Notes: generated by a model not told the origin, from the letters alone. A stretch of 5,621 bases of DNA from Halieaceae bacterium (GCA_009886815.1 QXYP01000184.1:1-5621); one strand, 5' to 3'. Shown: positions 1 through 5,621, counted from the first letter of the stretch. Made by a program: numbers and translations.

Positions 1-1860
1 ACCCGCTGAGCCAATACAACCATGGCTATCCCTGTCGCCACCAACCCTCGGGCTATCGATGCTTGCCATTGGTGCTGGCGCTGAATATTCCTCGGGTGCA
101 CGATAAACCGTCTGTCCGTTGTTGATCGTTTCCAATACCTGAATATCTGCAATCGCCAGGGGATCTATCGATAGAGGGTCTGCAGAGAGAATGACAAAAT
201 CCGCTTGTTTACCCACCATGATGGAGCCTTTTTCTTTCTCTTCAAAATGCTGATAGGCCGGCCATATGGTCATTGCCTTTAAACCCTCATAGGGCGTCAC
301 ACGCTGGTCGGGACCCAACACCTGCCCGCTGCGCGTCATTCTCGTAACGGTGGCAGATAACACACGCATTGAATCCGGCATAGCAACAGGCGCATCATGA
401 TGCGAAGAAAAAATCATTCCAGCATCAAGAACGTCACGAGTGGGAGAAATATAGGCCGCTCGCTCTGGCCCCAATACGGAATCACGATGCCAGTCACCCC
501 AATAAAACGTATGCATGGGAAAAAGTGACGGCATTATCCCTAGCTCTTTAAGGCGAGCTATCTGGTCTTTCCGCAGAGTTTGACCGTGAATGAGTACATT
601 CCGACGATCGCCCAATCCATGCACTGCAACTGCGCGCTCTATGGCATTGAGGTAGCGATCTATTGCTGCATCACCGTTACAGTGCACCAGAATTTGACGA
701 TCGTTCGCAAACGCATGCATCACTTCGTCATTCACCTGCTGCTCAGTCATTGCCGGATAACCAACATAATCTGCGGGCTGACCGTGTGGAGCCACAAAAT
801 AGGGTTCGCTCAACCAAGCGGTCTTGCCCTGCGGTGAGCCGTCAATAGTGAGTTTTACACCGGCAATGCGGAAGCCGTCGGTGTAACCAATTCCCCCATA
901 CCCAGACCCGCTGTAATAGGGTGATGCTGTCATCTGTTCCTTTGCCGTGTAGTCGAGGTAAAGGGCGACATCAATGGGCAGCAATCCTTGATCAACCCTA
1001 GCCTCAGCGGTCATTAGCGACGCTGCGAAGGCCCGTCCCTCTTGGGCCGTGGTATAGCCATAGCTGGCAAACAGCTGCATTCCCTGCTCAAAAAGATCAA
1101 CCGCATAGGCAGGATCAATACTCGATTGAAAGACACGTAAAGCCCCGAAAAACGCATTTTCTTCGAGCACACCATTTGGCGTTGTGCCATCGGCTTCACA
1201 GCGAATCAATCCCCCCGGAATTGTTTTATTACAGTCATCGATTCCTGCGAGAGCGAGAGCATGGCGGTTAAAAACCCCGAAATGGCCCGACTGGTGAATG
1301 ATCATCAACGGCTTTTCTTCGGTGATCATAGACAGCTCGTTAGCAGTAGGAAAAATGCCCTCGGACAGCTGTGAATCATCAAATCCAAAGCCCAACAACC
1401 AACCGGTTCTCTCAATAAACTCTCTCCCTGAGTCGGTGCTTTGCCAGTCTTCTAAGGTGGCTATAAGACTTGCAAAGTCGGTCACTGCTCCGTCGGGCGG
1501 GGCGAGCATGTTGGCACTTGCCGCCTGAAGGCCAGCACTGACGACGTGTCCATGGGCGTCAACGAAGCCTGGCACCAGTGTTTTGCCTTTTAAGTCAATT
1601 TTATCAGTGGTATCGGCAATGAAGGGTTGCAGACCCGCAAGGCCACCCACATAAGTAATCAGCCCTCCCCGCGTCGCTACTGCAATTGCCTTGGGATTGT
1701 TGTCGTCAACGGTAATGATCGTTCCGTTAAAAAACACCGTGTCGGCCTTTGCCTCTGAGGTCGGCTCGACATTAGAAGGAGGATTATCTGTGCTATCACA
1801 GCCGGCCAACAGGGCCGAAATCATGACAAAAAATCCAACTAAAACAATAGAATTACGCAT
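1..1860 (-). CDS. YtcJ-like metal-dependent amidohydrolase, lipoprotein; C-terminus cut by window edge
   Basis: Open from ATG at 1860 to the left edge: 620 residues with no stop, so the C-terminal end is missing. The N-terminus is a lipoprotein signal: a hydrophobic stretch at residues 4-19 and lipobox L18-A-G-C21, followed by Asp22. The mature enzyme therefore probably sits in the periplasm on a membrane anchor. The rest reads as an amidohydrolase family 3 (YtcJ/NfdA-like) TIM-barrel hydrolase. VPGFVDAHGH supplies the metal-binding H103 and H105. K336 in VKLTIDGS is the likely carboxylated lysine, H393 (VHCNGD) and H425 (IHGQ) are further ligands, and D489 in SSHHDAP is the likely catalytic Asp. 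A late GKQADFVILSADP segment is typical of the returning beta-sandwich. The family hydrolyses C-N bonds (amides, ureas, N-formyl or cyclic amides); the substrate cannot be read here. AAGAGA lies 7 bases before the start. The META gene ends 38 bases upstream, suggesting cotranscription. Family and lipoprotein calls are firm; the reaction is not. Confidence 0.9.
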   Translation of the reverse strand, partial: MRNSIVLVGFFVMISALLAGCDSTDNPPSNVEPTSEAKADTVFFNGTIITVDDNNPKAIAVATRGGLITYVGGLAGLQPFIADTTDKIDLKGKTLVPGFVDAHGHVVSAGLQAASANMLAPPDGAVTDFASLIATLEDWQSTDSGREFIERTGWLLGFGFDDSQLSEGIFPTANELSMITEEKPLMIIHQSGHFGVFNRHALALAGIDDCNKTIPGGLIRCEADGTTPNGVLEENAFFGALRVFQSSIDPAYAVDLFEQGMQLFASYGYTTAQEGRAFAASLMTAEARVDQGLLPIDVALYLDYTAKEQMTASPYYSGSGYGGIGYTDGFRIAGVKLTIDGSPQGKTAWLSEPYFVAPHGQPADYVGYPAMTEQQVNDEVMHAFANDRQILVHCNGDAAIDRYLNAIERAVAVHGLGDRRNVLIHGQTLRKDQIARLKELGIMPSLFPMHTFYWGDWHRDSVLGPERAAYISPTRDVLDAGMIFSSHHDAPVAMPDSMRVLSATVTRMTRSGQVLGPDQRVTPYEGLKAMTIWPAYQHFEEKEKGSIMVGKQADFVILSADPLSIDPLAIADIQVLETINNGQTVYRAPEEYSAPAPMASIDSPRVGGDRDSHGCIGSAG

Positions 1861-1898
1861 GTCATTTTCTCTTAATATCTTGGTAGAACGCTGGTTGT

Positions 1899-2399
1899 CT
1901 AAAAGTATACGGCCATGAATTCAGCCGTTGTAACACCTAGCTCATCACTGAGTATCAAACCCTCACCAACAATGGCAAAGGTTGCCGCCTGCTCTAATGC
2001 GGCGAGGAATTGCATTTCTGTAGACATGACATCTGCACACAGTTTGCGCGTAGCTGCCATGGGCCCCAGAGAAAGCGCGTCTTCAATTACCTCATAGGTG
2101 CCCGAAAAATCATTGCAACCCGAAAACCCTCGCACTGATTGAGTGTCTTCACGAAACTGCAGGTAGGCCTCACGGCGTTGGGATTCACCCATTATCACAG
2201 GAACCCCATATAGCGAGGTGAGCTTCCAGTAAGTATTTGCAAGTGGTGCCAGCGGGCTCGCAGTGAACGGCGGCTTAACCCATTCAGAATCAACGGCCCC
2301 TTCAGTAGACGCGGATTCAACCGACTCAACTGACAGTGCCGCACACCCCAATCCTACCGCCGCCGCCAGGGTTACTGATATTAATGCTGTCACCTTCAT
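1899..2399 (-). CDS. Exported META/HslJ-like domain protein
   Basis: A 166-residue protein ending in TAG. The frame stays open upstream to an ATG at 2516, but I chose the ATG at 2399. It has AGGAG five bases upstream and begins directly with a secretion signal (MK, then a hydrophobic run at residues 4-18), whereas the longer form would bury that signal behind 39 poorly conserved residues. A Cys at residue 19 follows G-L-G, an atypical lipobox (Gly rather than Leu at -3), so lipidation is uncertain. Residues 53-160 match the META domain pattern: NTYWKL, then GFSGCNDFSGTY with C95, then LGPMAATRKLC with C121, then a ..E..FL..L.. helix and a final GLILSD strand. The two cysteines are the pair usually conserved in this domain. 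HslJ, the E. coli member, is linked to heat shock and novobiocin resistance, but the biochemical role is unknown. The protein probably works in the envelope and shares a transcript with the downstream amidohydrolase. Confidence 0.85.
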   Translation of the reverse strand: MKVTALISVTLAAAVGLGCAALSVESVESASTEGAVDSEWVKPPFTASPLAPLANTYWKLTSLYGVPVIMGESQRREAYLQFREDTQSVRGFSGCNDFSGTYEVIEDALSLGPMAATRKLCADVMSTEMQFLAALEQAATFAIVGEGLILSDELGVTTAEFMAVYF

Positions 2400-2404
2400 A
2401 CCGA

Positions 2405-2409
2405 CTCCT
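2405..2409 (-). promoter_or_regulatory. Ribosome binding site that sets the META gene start
   Basis: AGGAG on the minus strand, five bases before the ATG at 2399. It is the strongest Shine-Dalgarno match near this gene and is the main reason for choosing the 166-residue form over the 205-residue form that begins at 2516. Confidence 0.7.
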
Positions 2410-2440
2410 GGGCTTTCGGTCACCCGTCTTCGTGTCAGCG

Positions 2441-2457
2441 CCGCCACTCCTTGGCGG
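2441..2457 (-). other. Short hairpin in the META gene leader, AGGAG in its loop
   Basis: Read on the minus strand, CCGCCA and TGGCGG can pair as a perfect 6-base stem around the 5-base loop AGGAG. It lies in the predicted 5' leader of the META gene, about 40 bases before the start codon. No T-run follows it, so it is not an intrinsic terminator. It may shield the 5' end of the transcript or present a decoy ribosome binding site, but it may also be chance in a GC-rich stretch. Confidence 0.3.
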
Positions 2458-2467
2458 GCGTTAAATG

Positions 2468-2473
2468 AATATA
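2468..2473 (-). promoter_or_regulatory. Possible -10 box for the META-amidohydrolase unit
   Basis: TATATT on the minus strand in a locally AT-rich patch, placing a start of transcription near 2461 and a leader of about 60 bases. I see no convincing -35 at 16-18 bases, so this is a weak call. The rest of 2400-2670, the divergent region between this unit and the DUF2835 gene, shows no other clear site. Confidence 0.2.
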
Positions 2474-2670
2474 GCGGAAAAAATGAAACAAGCCAGAATT
2501 GACCTCTGAAACCCACTCCCGAAACCCCCCAATGATTGCTACAGTAAGCTAAGGTGTCCGTGTTTATTTCCTGAACTTGTGCAAATTAATGCCTGACTAC
2601 CTCCCGGCCAAGGAAAAATCGACCGAGGCTAGTCGACGCAATAACAATCTTTCTTAAAGGCGTACAAACA

Positions 2671-2889
2671 ATGCCCCAGGCAACCTTTGATATGGCATTA
2701 AGCACCGATAAAGTTCTACTGTTCTATAAAGCCAAAAAAAATAGAGTGCAGGTGACGGCTAGAGATGGCAGAACCCTTAACCTGCCTTGGGAGCTTTTCA
2801 AACCCTACGTGACTCCCCAGGGCATTCACGGCACCTTCACGATATTTTTTGAACCCGGCGGCAAATACGAGCGGCTGGTTGCGGTGTAA
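2671..2889 (+). CDS. DUF2835 family protein
   Basis: A 72-residue protein, about full length for the family, which is around 70 residues. It has no signal peptide or membrane segment, so it should be cytoplasmic. The family pattern is visible: a beta-rich N-terminal part, FYK..KNRV at residues 18-26, ARDGRTLNLPWELFKPYVT at 30-48, then GIHGTFTIFF at 51-60 and a basic K..RLV end. The conserved core is the DGR...LPW..L+P(F/Y)VT..GIHG run. The function of DUF2835 is unknown. AAAGG stands ten bases before the ATG, a slightly long spacing. The gene is divergent from the META gene and convergent with rmuC, so it is probably transcribed alone. I found no clear promoter; the upstream stretch 2575-2670 is only moderately AT-rich. 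Confidence 0.85.
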   Translation: MPQATFDMALSTDKVLLFYKAKKNRVQVTARDGRTLNLPWELFKPYVTPQGIHGTFTIFFEPGGKYERLVAV

Positions 2890-2976
2890 GTGTTGCGAAG
2901 CCGGCCACGGGCAGCAGCACTCGCGGCAACGTCTGCTAACTTTTCCCTGCGGTTCTCAAGATTTCCCCCTACCCTT

Positions 2977-3001
2977 TTAGGCCCAGGCTCACTGCGCCTA
3001 A
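2977..3001. terminator. Hairpin between convergent genes, possible two-way terminator
   Basis: TTAGGC (2977-2982) pairs with GCCTAA (2996-3001). Inside it, after one C-C mismatch, CAG (2984-2986) pairs with CTG (2992-2994) around a 5-base loop. It sits midway in the 166-base gap where the DUF2835 gene and rmuC run toward each other, which is where a shared terminator would be expected. Neither strand has a T-run right after the stem, so intrinsic termination would be weak. Otherwise 2890-3055 shows nothing recognisable. Confidence 0.35.
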
Positions 3002-3055
3002 TATGACCAAAAAGCGAACACAGCGCCCAGCACGCACAACCGCCACCCTTTCACC

Positions 3056-4726
3056 TTAATCTTGGGCGGAACCTGTATCGGCTGCTGACCCGTGCTGCTT
3101 TGTTTCCACAGGTGATCCACTCTCTTTGGGAAGTTCCGGCAACGCACTAGCAGGCTCGTCTATTGGCTCCAAAACAAGGTCCAATCGACCTGTTTCAAGC
3201 TCGAAGTCTCTGGGCTCGATATCGGGCAGCGCCTTTGAAATCTTGGCGGATATTTTTTCAAACTTCTCCACCTTTCCAAAAAGACCCTGCTTACCTGCAA
3301 GAGCAACTACCGCCTTGTTGTAGTGATTCCCTACCGTGGTTAATGAGCCCCCCAGGTTGCGCAGCCCCTCTGCCACCGCAGTAACTTTGTTGTAAATATC
3401 AGCTGCCATATCGCTGATTTCTCTCGCTTCAGCATTGCTGCGCTCCAGCATCCAGAGATTGGCGACAGTGCGCAAAATGGGAATCAGCGTGGTGTGTGAC
3501 ACCAAAACAACCTGCTTATTAAAACCGTACTGAAATAACTCTTTATTGTGCTTAAGCGCTTCAATATAAGCTGACTCCATTGGCATGAACATGAGCACGT
3601 AGCTAGGGCTTTTCATGCCGGTAAGACGGGTGTAATCCTTCGAGGCTAATTCATCAATATGTTTCCGCACAGCCAGTACGTGCTCTGTCATTGCCCGCTC
3701 GTAGTGTTCTGGTGTTTCTGCCGCTATGGTTCTCTCATAAGCATTGAGGGTGACCTTACTGTCAATAATAAGCTGGCGATCTTCAGGTAGGCGTACGAGA
3801 AAATCGGTCCGCTTCACCTTGCCGGCACTATCGGAGAAGCTGTCTTGCATGGTGTAGTGGTCGCCCTCGATCAGCCCACTGATTTCCAGCGTGCGCTGCA
3901 GTTGCGCCTCTCCCCATGCGCCGCGTTGCTGGGAGTCACCCTTTAAGGCCGTGGTGAGATTGCTCGCGTCTTGACCAATTTTTAAACCAAGGTCTTTGAC
4001 GCCGTCGATGGCCTGTTGCAGCGAGGTATGGCTCTTGGTCGACGCGTCATGCACCTCGTTAACTCGACTTTGAAAGCCCGCAATTTGCTCCTGTAGCGGC
4101 TTAAGAATGCCGCCCAAGGTCGTCTGATTGGTCTCCGCAAATTGCTTGCCTTTTTGTTCAAAAACTTTGTTGGCAAGGTTTTCAAATTGTTGATTCAGAG
4201 ATTCGCTAGAATTTTTTATAAACTCTTTTTGCGCTCTCAGATTCTCTTCCTGCTGCTCTCTTTCTGTCGCCAGCGTTACAGCTTCCGAGGTTTGCTTTTC
4301 AAGGCTTGCGCGCAGCAGCTGCCGTTCAGCCTTGAGTTCTTCAAGGTCACGCTGCAAGCTCGTTATTCGCGCTTTAGCAGCACTCAGCTCTGCCTGGCCT
4401 TCACGCAGGGTCGATAACTCCCCGCCGTATTCAGCCAACTGATCCACAAGACGCTTTTTCTCCAGCTCAAAAAACTCCTTTTCCTTTTCGAGCCGAAGAC
4501 AATCATCTTCGCGATCTCTGAGCACCTTGGCCGCCGCGTCGTGCTGTTGTGTCGCTAACAAGGCGTCAGCCTGAAGCTGTTCTTGAAGCTCCTGTGCACT
4601 GCTCAACTTTGACTCGAGCATGCCTATCTTTGAGCGACTCCTGCTTGCAGTGGCAAAATAGGTCACCAAAACTAGTAGCAGCGAAATGACCGCTAGGCCC
4701 AATAAAACGTTGCCATCAACTGGCAT
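3056..4726 (-). CDS. rmuC: DNA recombination protein RmuC
   Basis: A 556-residue protein ending in TAA, a normal length for RmuC. It starts with one membrane segment (about residues 7-25), then a long, charged, heptad-rich coiled coil (about 35-185), then the RmuC domain (about 190-480), and a low-complexity acidic tail rich in Pro, Glu and Ser. The domain carries a restriction-endonuclease-like (PD-(D/E)XK) signature: E273 in RGAWGEAQL, D308 in RTDFLVRLP and D322-S-K324 in LIIDSKV. Further family motifs are VLMFMPMESAY (377-387) and SHTTLIPILRTVANLW (410-425). RmuC limits recombination at inverted repeats and is thought to be a membrane-tethered nuclease. The ATG at 4726 is kept because it is the one that includes the membrane anchor; the ribosome binding site there is poor (AGAG about 10 bases away). 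The RidA-like gene lies 111 bases upstream on the same strand. I see no clear promoter in that gap, so read-through from the RidA-like gene is possible. Confidence 0.96.
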   Translation of the reverse strand: MPVDGNVLLGLAVISLLLVLVTYFATASRSRSKIGMLESKLSSAQELQEQLQADALLATQQHDAAAKVLRDREDDCLRLEKEKEFFELEKKRLVDQLAEYGGELSTLREGQAELSAAKARITSLQRDLEELKAERQLLRASLEKQTSEAVTLATEREQQEENLRAQKEFIKNSSESLNQQFENLANKVFEQKGKQFAETNQTTLGGILKPLQEQIAGFQSRVNEVHDASTKSHTSLQQAIDGVKDLGLKIGQDASNLTTALKGDSQQRGAWGEAQLQRTLEISGLIEGDHYTMQDSFSDSAGKVKRTDFLVRLPEDRQLIIDSKVTLNAYERTIAAETPEHYERAMTEHVLAVRKHIDELASKDYTRLTGMKSPSYVLMFMPMESAYIEALKHNKELFQYGFNKQVVLVSHTTLIPILRTVANLWMLERSNAEAREISDMAADIYNKVTAVAEGLRNLGGSLTTVGNHYNKAVVALAGKQGLFGKVEKFEKISAKISKALPDIEPRDFELETGRLDLVLEPIDEPASALPELPKESGSPVETKQHGSAADTGSAQD

Positions 4727-4803
4727 TAAGCGACAGCTCTAAAAAAGAAGATATTGCTGGACATGAAGGCAACTCCGTTGACCACCCGTTTAGTGTTGAC
4801 CCT

Positions 4804-4836
4804 GAAAATAAAGAACCTGCGACTGTCAGGTGAAAA
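4804..4836 (-). terminator. Weak terminator-like hairpin after the RidA-family gene
   Basis: On the minus strand, two bases past the RidA-family stop, ACCTG and CAGGT can form a 5-base stem around a 7-base loop (4815-4831), followed by the T-rich tail TCTTTATTTT. The position and tail fit an intrinsic terminator, but the stem is short, so it may act only as a partial stop before rmuC. Confidence 0.4.
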
Positions 4837-4837
4837 C

Positions 4838-5227
4838 TCAAATTTTCGCAATCACTTTAATTTCCACCTTTAGCCCGGGGTCAACCAAAGCGGAAACTCC
4901 AATCAGTGTTTGAGCAACCTCCGGCTTTTTGCCGTAAGCGGCCTCCCGAGCCTGAAAGATTTGGGGAACCTGACTCATACATTCGTTCATATCAGTGACA
5001 AAAAACGTTTCATCCACAATATTGTCCATCTTGGCACCAAATTGCGAGAGCACAGTCGCAATATTTTTATAGGCGGCTTCCACCTGAGCCGGGAGCTCAG
5101 CGGGTATTTCACCCGTCTCGGTCATACCGACTTGACCCGCCAAATATAGCGAGTCGCCAACCTTTACGCCCTGACTGAAAAAATCTGCATAAGGACCCGA
5201 TCTGAAAAGTTCTTTCTCAATAGACAT
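4838..5227 (-). CDS. RidA/YjgF/YER057c/UK114 family protein lacking the catalytic Arg
   Basis: A 129-residue cytoplasmic protein, a normal length for this family, ending in TGA. Family features are visible in order: GPYADFFSQGVKVGDSLYLAGQVG (residues 11-34) aligns with the RidA N-terminal strand region, TGEIPAELPAQ (38-48) with the conserved TGE.....QV segment, then helix AAYKNIATVL, strand FFVTDMNE (75-82), YGKKPEVAQ (98-106) and the C-terminal VEIKVIAKI strand with E122. RidA proteins form trimers and hydrolyse reactive enamine/imine intermediates made by PLP enzymes, using an Arg in the P-x-R-(S/T) motif. Here that position is Gln106 (CAA codon; V-A-Q-T), so classic deaminase activity is not expected, as in the Rid subgroups that lack Arg. 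I therefore give no ridA symbol. The ATG at 5227 follows GGGA at a short distance and agrees with the normal N-terminus of the family. The gene lies upstream of rmuC on the same strand and has a good promoter at 5265-5293. Confidence 0.9.
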   Translation of the reverse strand: MSIEKELFRSGPYADFFSQGVKVGDSLYLAGQVGMTETGEIPAELPAQVEAAYKNIATVLSQFGAKMDNIVDETFFVTDMNECMSQVPQIFQAREAAYGKKPEVAQTLIGVSALVDPGLKVEIKVIAKI

Positions 5228-5264
5228 AAATTCCCACGCTGTTAATCACACTTTATTTATGCGC

Positions 5265-5293
5265 ACTATACTGGGCAGCACCTAGCGCAACAA
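5265..5293 (-). promoter_or_regulatory. Sigma70-like promoter for the RidA-family gene
   Basis: On the minus strand, TTGTTG (5288-5293) and TATAGT (5265-5270) are separated by exactly 17 bases. The -10 matches 5 of 6 consensus bases and the -35 matches 3 of 6. Transcription would start near 5258, giving a leader of about 30 bases before the ATG at 5227. Confidence 0.5.
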
Positions 5294-5314
5294 AGAGGTA
5301 CGCTAGCAGCCCAG
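5271..5314. repeat. Interrupted inverted repeat over the RidA-family promoter, possible operator
   Basis: Two paired arm segments are visible: CTGGGC (5271-5276) with GCCCAG (5309-5314), and CTAGCG (5282-5287) with CGCTAG (5301-5306). The inner arms flank a 13-base centre, and the segments are separated by 5 bases on the left and 2 on the right, so the symmetry is imperfect. It covers the whole -10/-35 spacer, the -35 box and the bases just upstream of the predicted promoter, which is where a repressor or activator would bind. No T-run follows on either strand to suggest a terminator. Confidence 0.4.
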
Positions 5315-5367
5315 GTCGCCACTGCAATCCGAAACTTTTCGCGCATCACTATTCGCTGCTTTTTGGG

Positions 5368-5396
5368 TTAAGCGATGGGGCAATTTGTCGTATATT
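5368..5396 (+). promoter_or_regulatory. Candidate promoter for the right-hand membrane protein
   Basis: TTAAGC (5368-5373) and TATATT (5391-5396) with a 17-base spacer. The -10 is good and the -35 matches only about half the consensus. Transcription would start near 5403, about 35 bases before the GTG at 5438. Confidence 0.4.
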
Positions 5397-5423
5397 AACC
5401 ACAATGAGCCACACAGACCCAAA

Positions 5424-5429
5424 AGGAGG
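5424..5429 (+). promoter_or_regulatory. Strong ribosome binding site for the GTG-start gene
   Basis: A perfect AGGAGG, eight bases before the GTG at 5438. It decides the start: the two nearby ATGs (5404 and 5430) open frames that stop after 9 and 15 codons, while the GTG frame stays open to the window edge. Confidence 0.75.
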
Positions 5430-5437
5430 ATGAAACT

Positions 5438-5621
5438 GTGGGGAGTTTTGTTCTTACCGATATCTTATTCCTGCTAGGGGTCGTGCTGATCTTAGTATCC
5501 GGCATTGCTCTGTACAGGAGAGCAGCTGACGATGAACCTGACCCCAGATACCAGCACTTCGGCCCCCCTACCAAAGAATCACAATCGATAAAGCCGGGGG
5601 TGCCAGCCGTTTTTGAACCTA
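5438..5621 (+). CDS. Unidentified protein with N-terminal membrane anchor; 3' end cut by window edge
   Basis: GTG start and 61 full codons to the right edge with no stop. I do not recognise the family. Residues 1-9 (starting MGSFVLTDI) are short and uncharged apart from one Asp. Residues 10-26 form one hydrophobic segment (LFLLGVVLILVSGIAL), followed by the basic stop-transfer pair RR (about 28-29), then a polar, Pro-rich stretch (DDEPDPRYQHFGPP and on) that would lie in the cytoplasm by the positive-inside rule. This is the shape of a single-pass anchor followed by a linker; what the linker leads to is outside the window. ZipA-like proteins have a similar layout, but I see no sequence likeness to support that name. 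The perfect ribosome binding site and an upstream promoter candidate argue that the gene is real. It is divergent from the RidA-family gene and shares a 210-base control region with it. Confidence 0.7.
   Translation, partial: MGSFVLTDILFLLGVVLILVSGIALYRRAADDEPDPRYQHFGPPTKESQSIKPGVPAVFEP

Noticed and set aside
1298..1528. Open frames on the plus strand across the amidohydrolase gene (also near 580-837 and 1691-1918)
   Set aside because: They lie opposite a clear coding frame with intact family motifs, have no supporting ribosome binding site and give compositionally odd, unrecognisable peptides.
2619..2636. TCGAC/GTCGA inverted repeat upstream of the DUF2835 gene
   Set aside because: A 5-base stem with an 8-base loop and no supporting context is expected by chance.
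2890..2935. GTTGC/GCAAC inverted repeat just after the DUF2835 gene as a terminator
   Set aside because: The 5-base arms are about 29 bases apart and no T-run follows.
3982..4185. Minus-strand 67-codon frame inside rmuC
   Set aside because: Out-of-frame overlap on the same strand as a well-supported RmuC frame; the Arg-rich content is typical of a frame shadow.
4142..4417. Plus-strand 91-codon frame within rmuC
   Set aside because: It is the antisense shadow of the RmuC coiled coil; its Phe/Leu/Arg-rich content is what the reverse of a Glu/Lys/Gln-rich coiled coil produces.
4777..4801. Direct repeat of GTTGACC (4777-4783 and 4795-4801), with -35-like TTGACC
   Set aside because: Only two 7-base copies, with no -10 at a suitable distance on the plus strand and no plus-strand gene downstream; probably chance.

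Overview
The window looks like ordinary chromosomal DNA from a gammaproteobacterium, probably a marine or aquatic one. The main pointers are a DUF2835 gene (a short protein family I know mainly from Gammaproteobacteria), a standard-length membrane-anchored RmuC, and base composition near 50% GC. This is an inference from gene content and style; nothing in the window fixes the genus. I see no mobile element, CRISPR array, tRNA or rRNA.

Layout from left to right. Positions 1-1860 (minus) hold most of a YtcJ-type metal-dependent amidohydrolase made as a lipoprotein; its C-terminal end lies beyond the left edge. Just upstream of it, and probably in the same transcript, is a small exported META/HslJ-like protein (1899-2399, minus). 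Positions 2400-2670 form a divergent control region. On the other side, reading rightward, is a DUF2835 gene (2671-2889, plus). Positions 2890-3055 separate two converging genes and contain a compact hairpin. Then come rmuC (3056-4726, minus) and, upstream of it on the same strand, a RidA/YjgF-family gene (4838-5227, minus), with a weak terminator-like hairpin between them. The region 5228-5437 is a second divergent control region. It has a good sigma70-like promoter for the RidA-family gene, an interrupted dyad overlapping that promoter's -35 side, and a promoter plus strong ribosome binding site for a rightward GTG-start membrane-anchored protein that is cut by the right edge (5438-5621).

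The genes do not form one recognisable pathway. The META protein and amidohydrolase form a likely two-gene envelope unit. RmuC acts on DNA, and the RidA-like protein belongs to a family linked to removal of reactive enamine/imine metabolites. The points most worth a second look are: the RidA-family protein has Gln where the catalytic Arg of true RidA enamine/imine deaminases should be; the dyad over its promoter could be an operator; the amidohydrolase lipoprotein carries Asp right after its lipidated Cys; and a nine-codon mini-ORF contains the ribosome binding site of the right-hand gene. I found no convincing undescribed multi-gene system.
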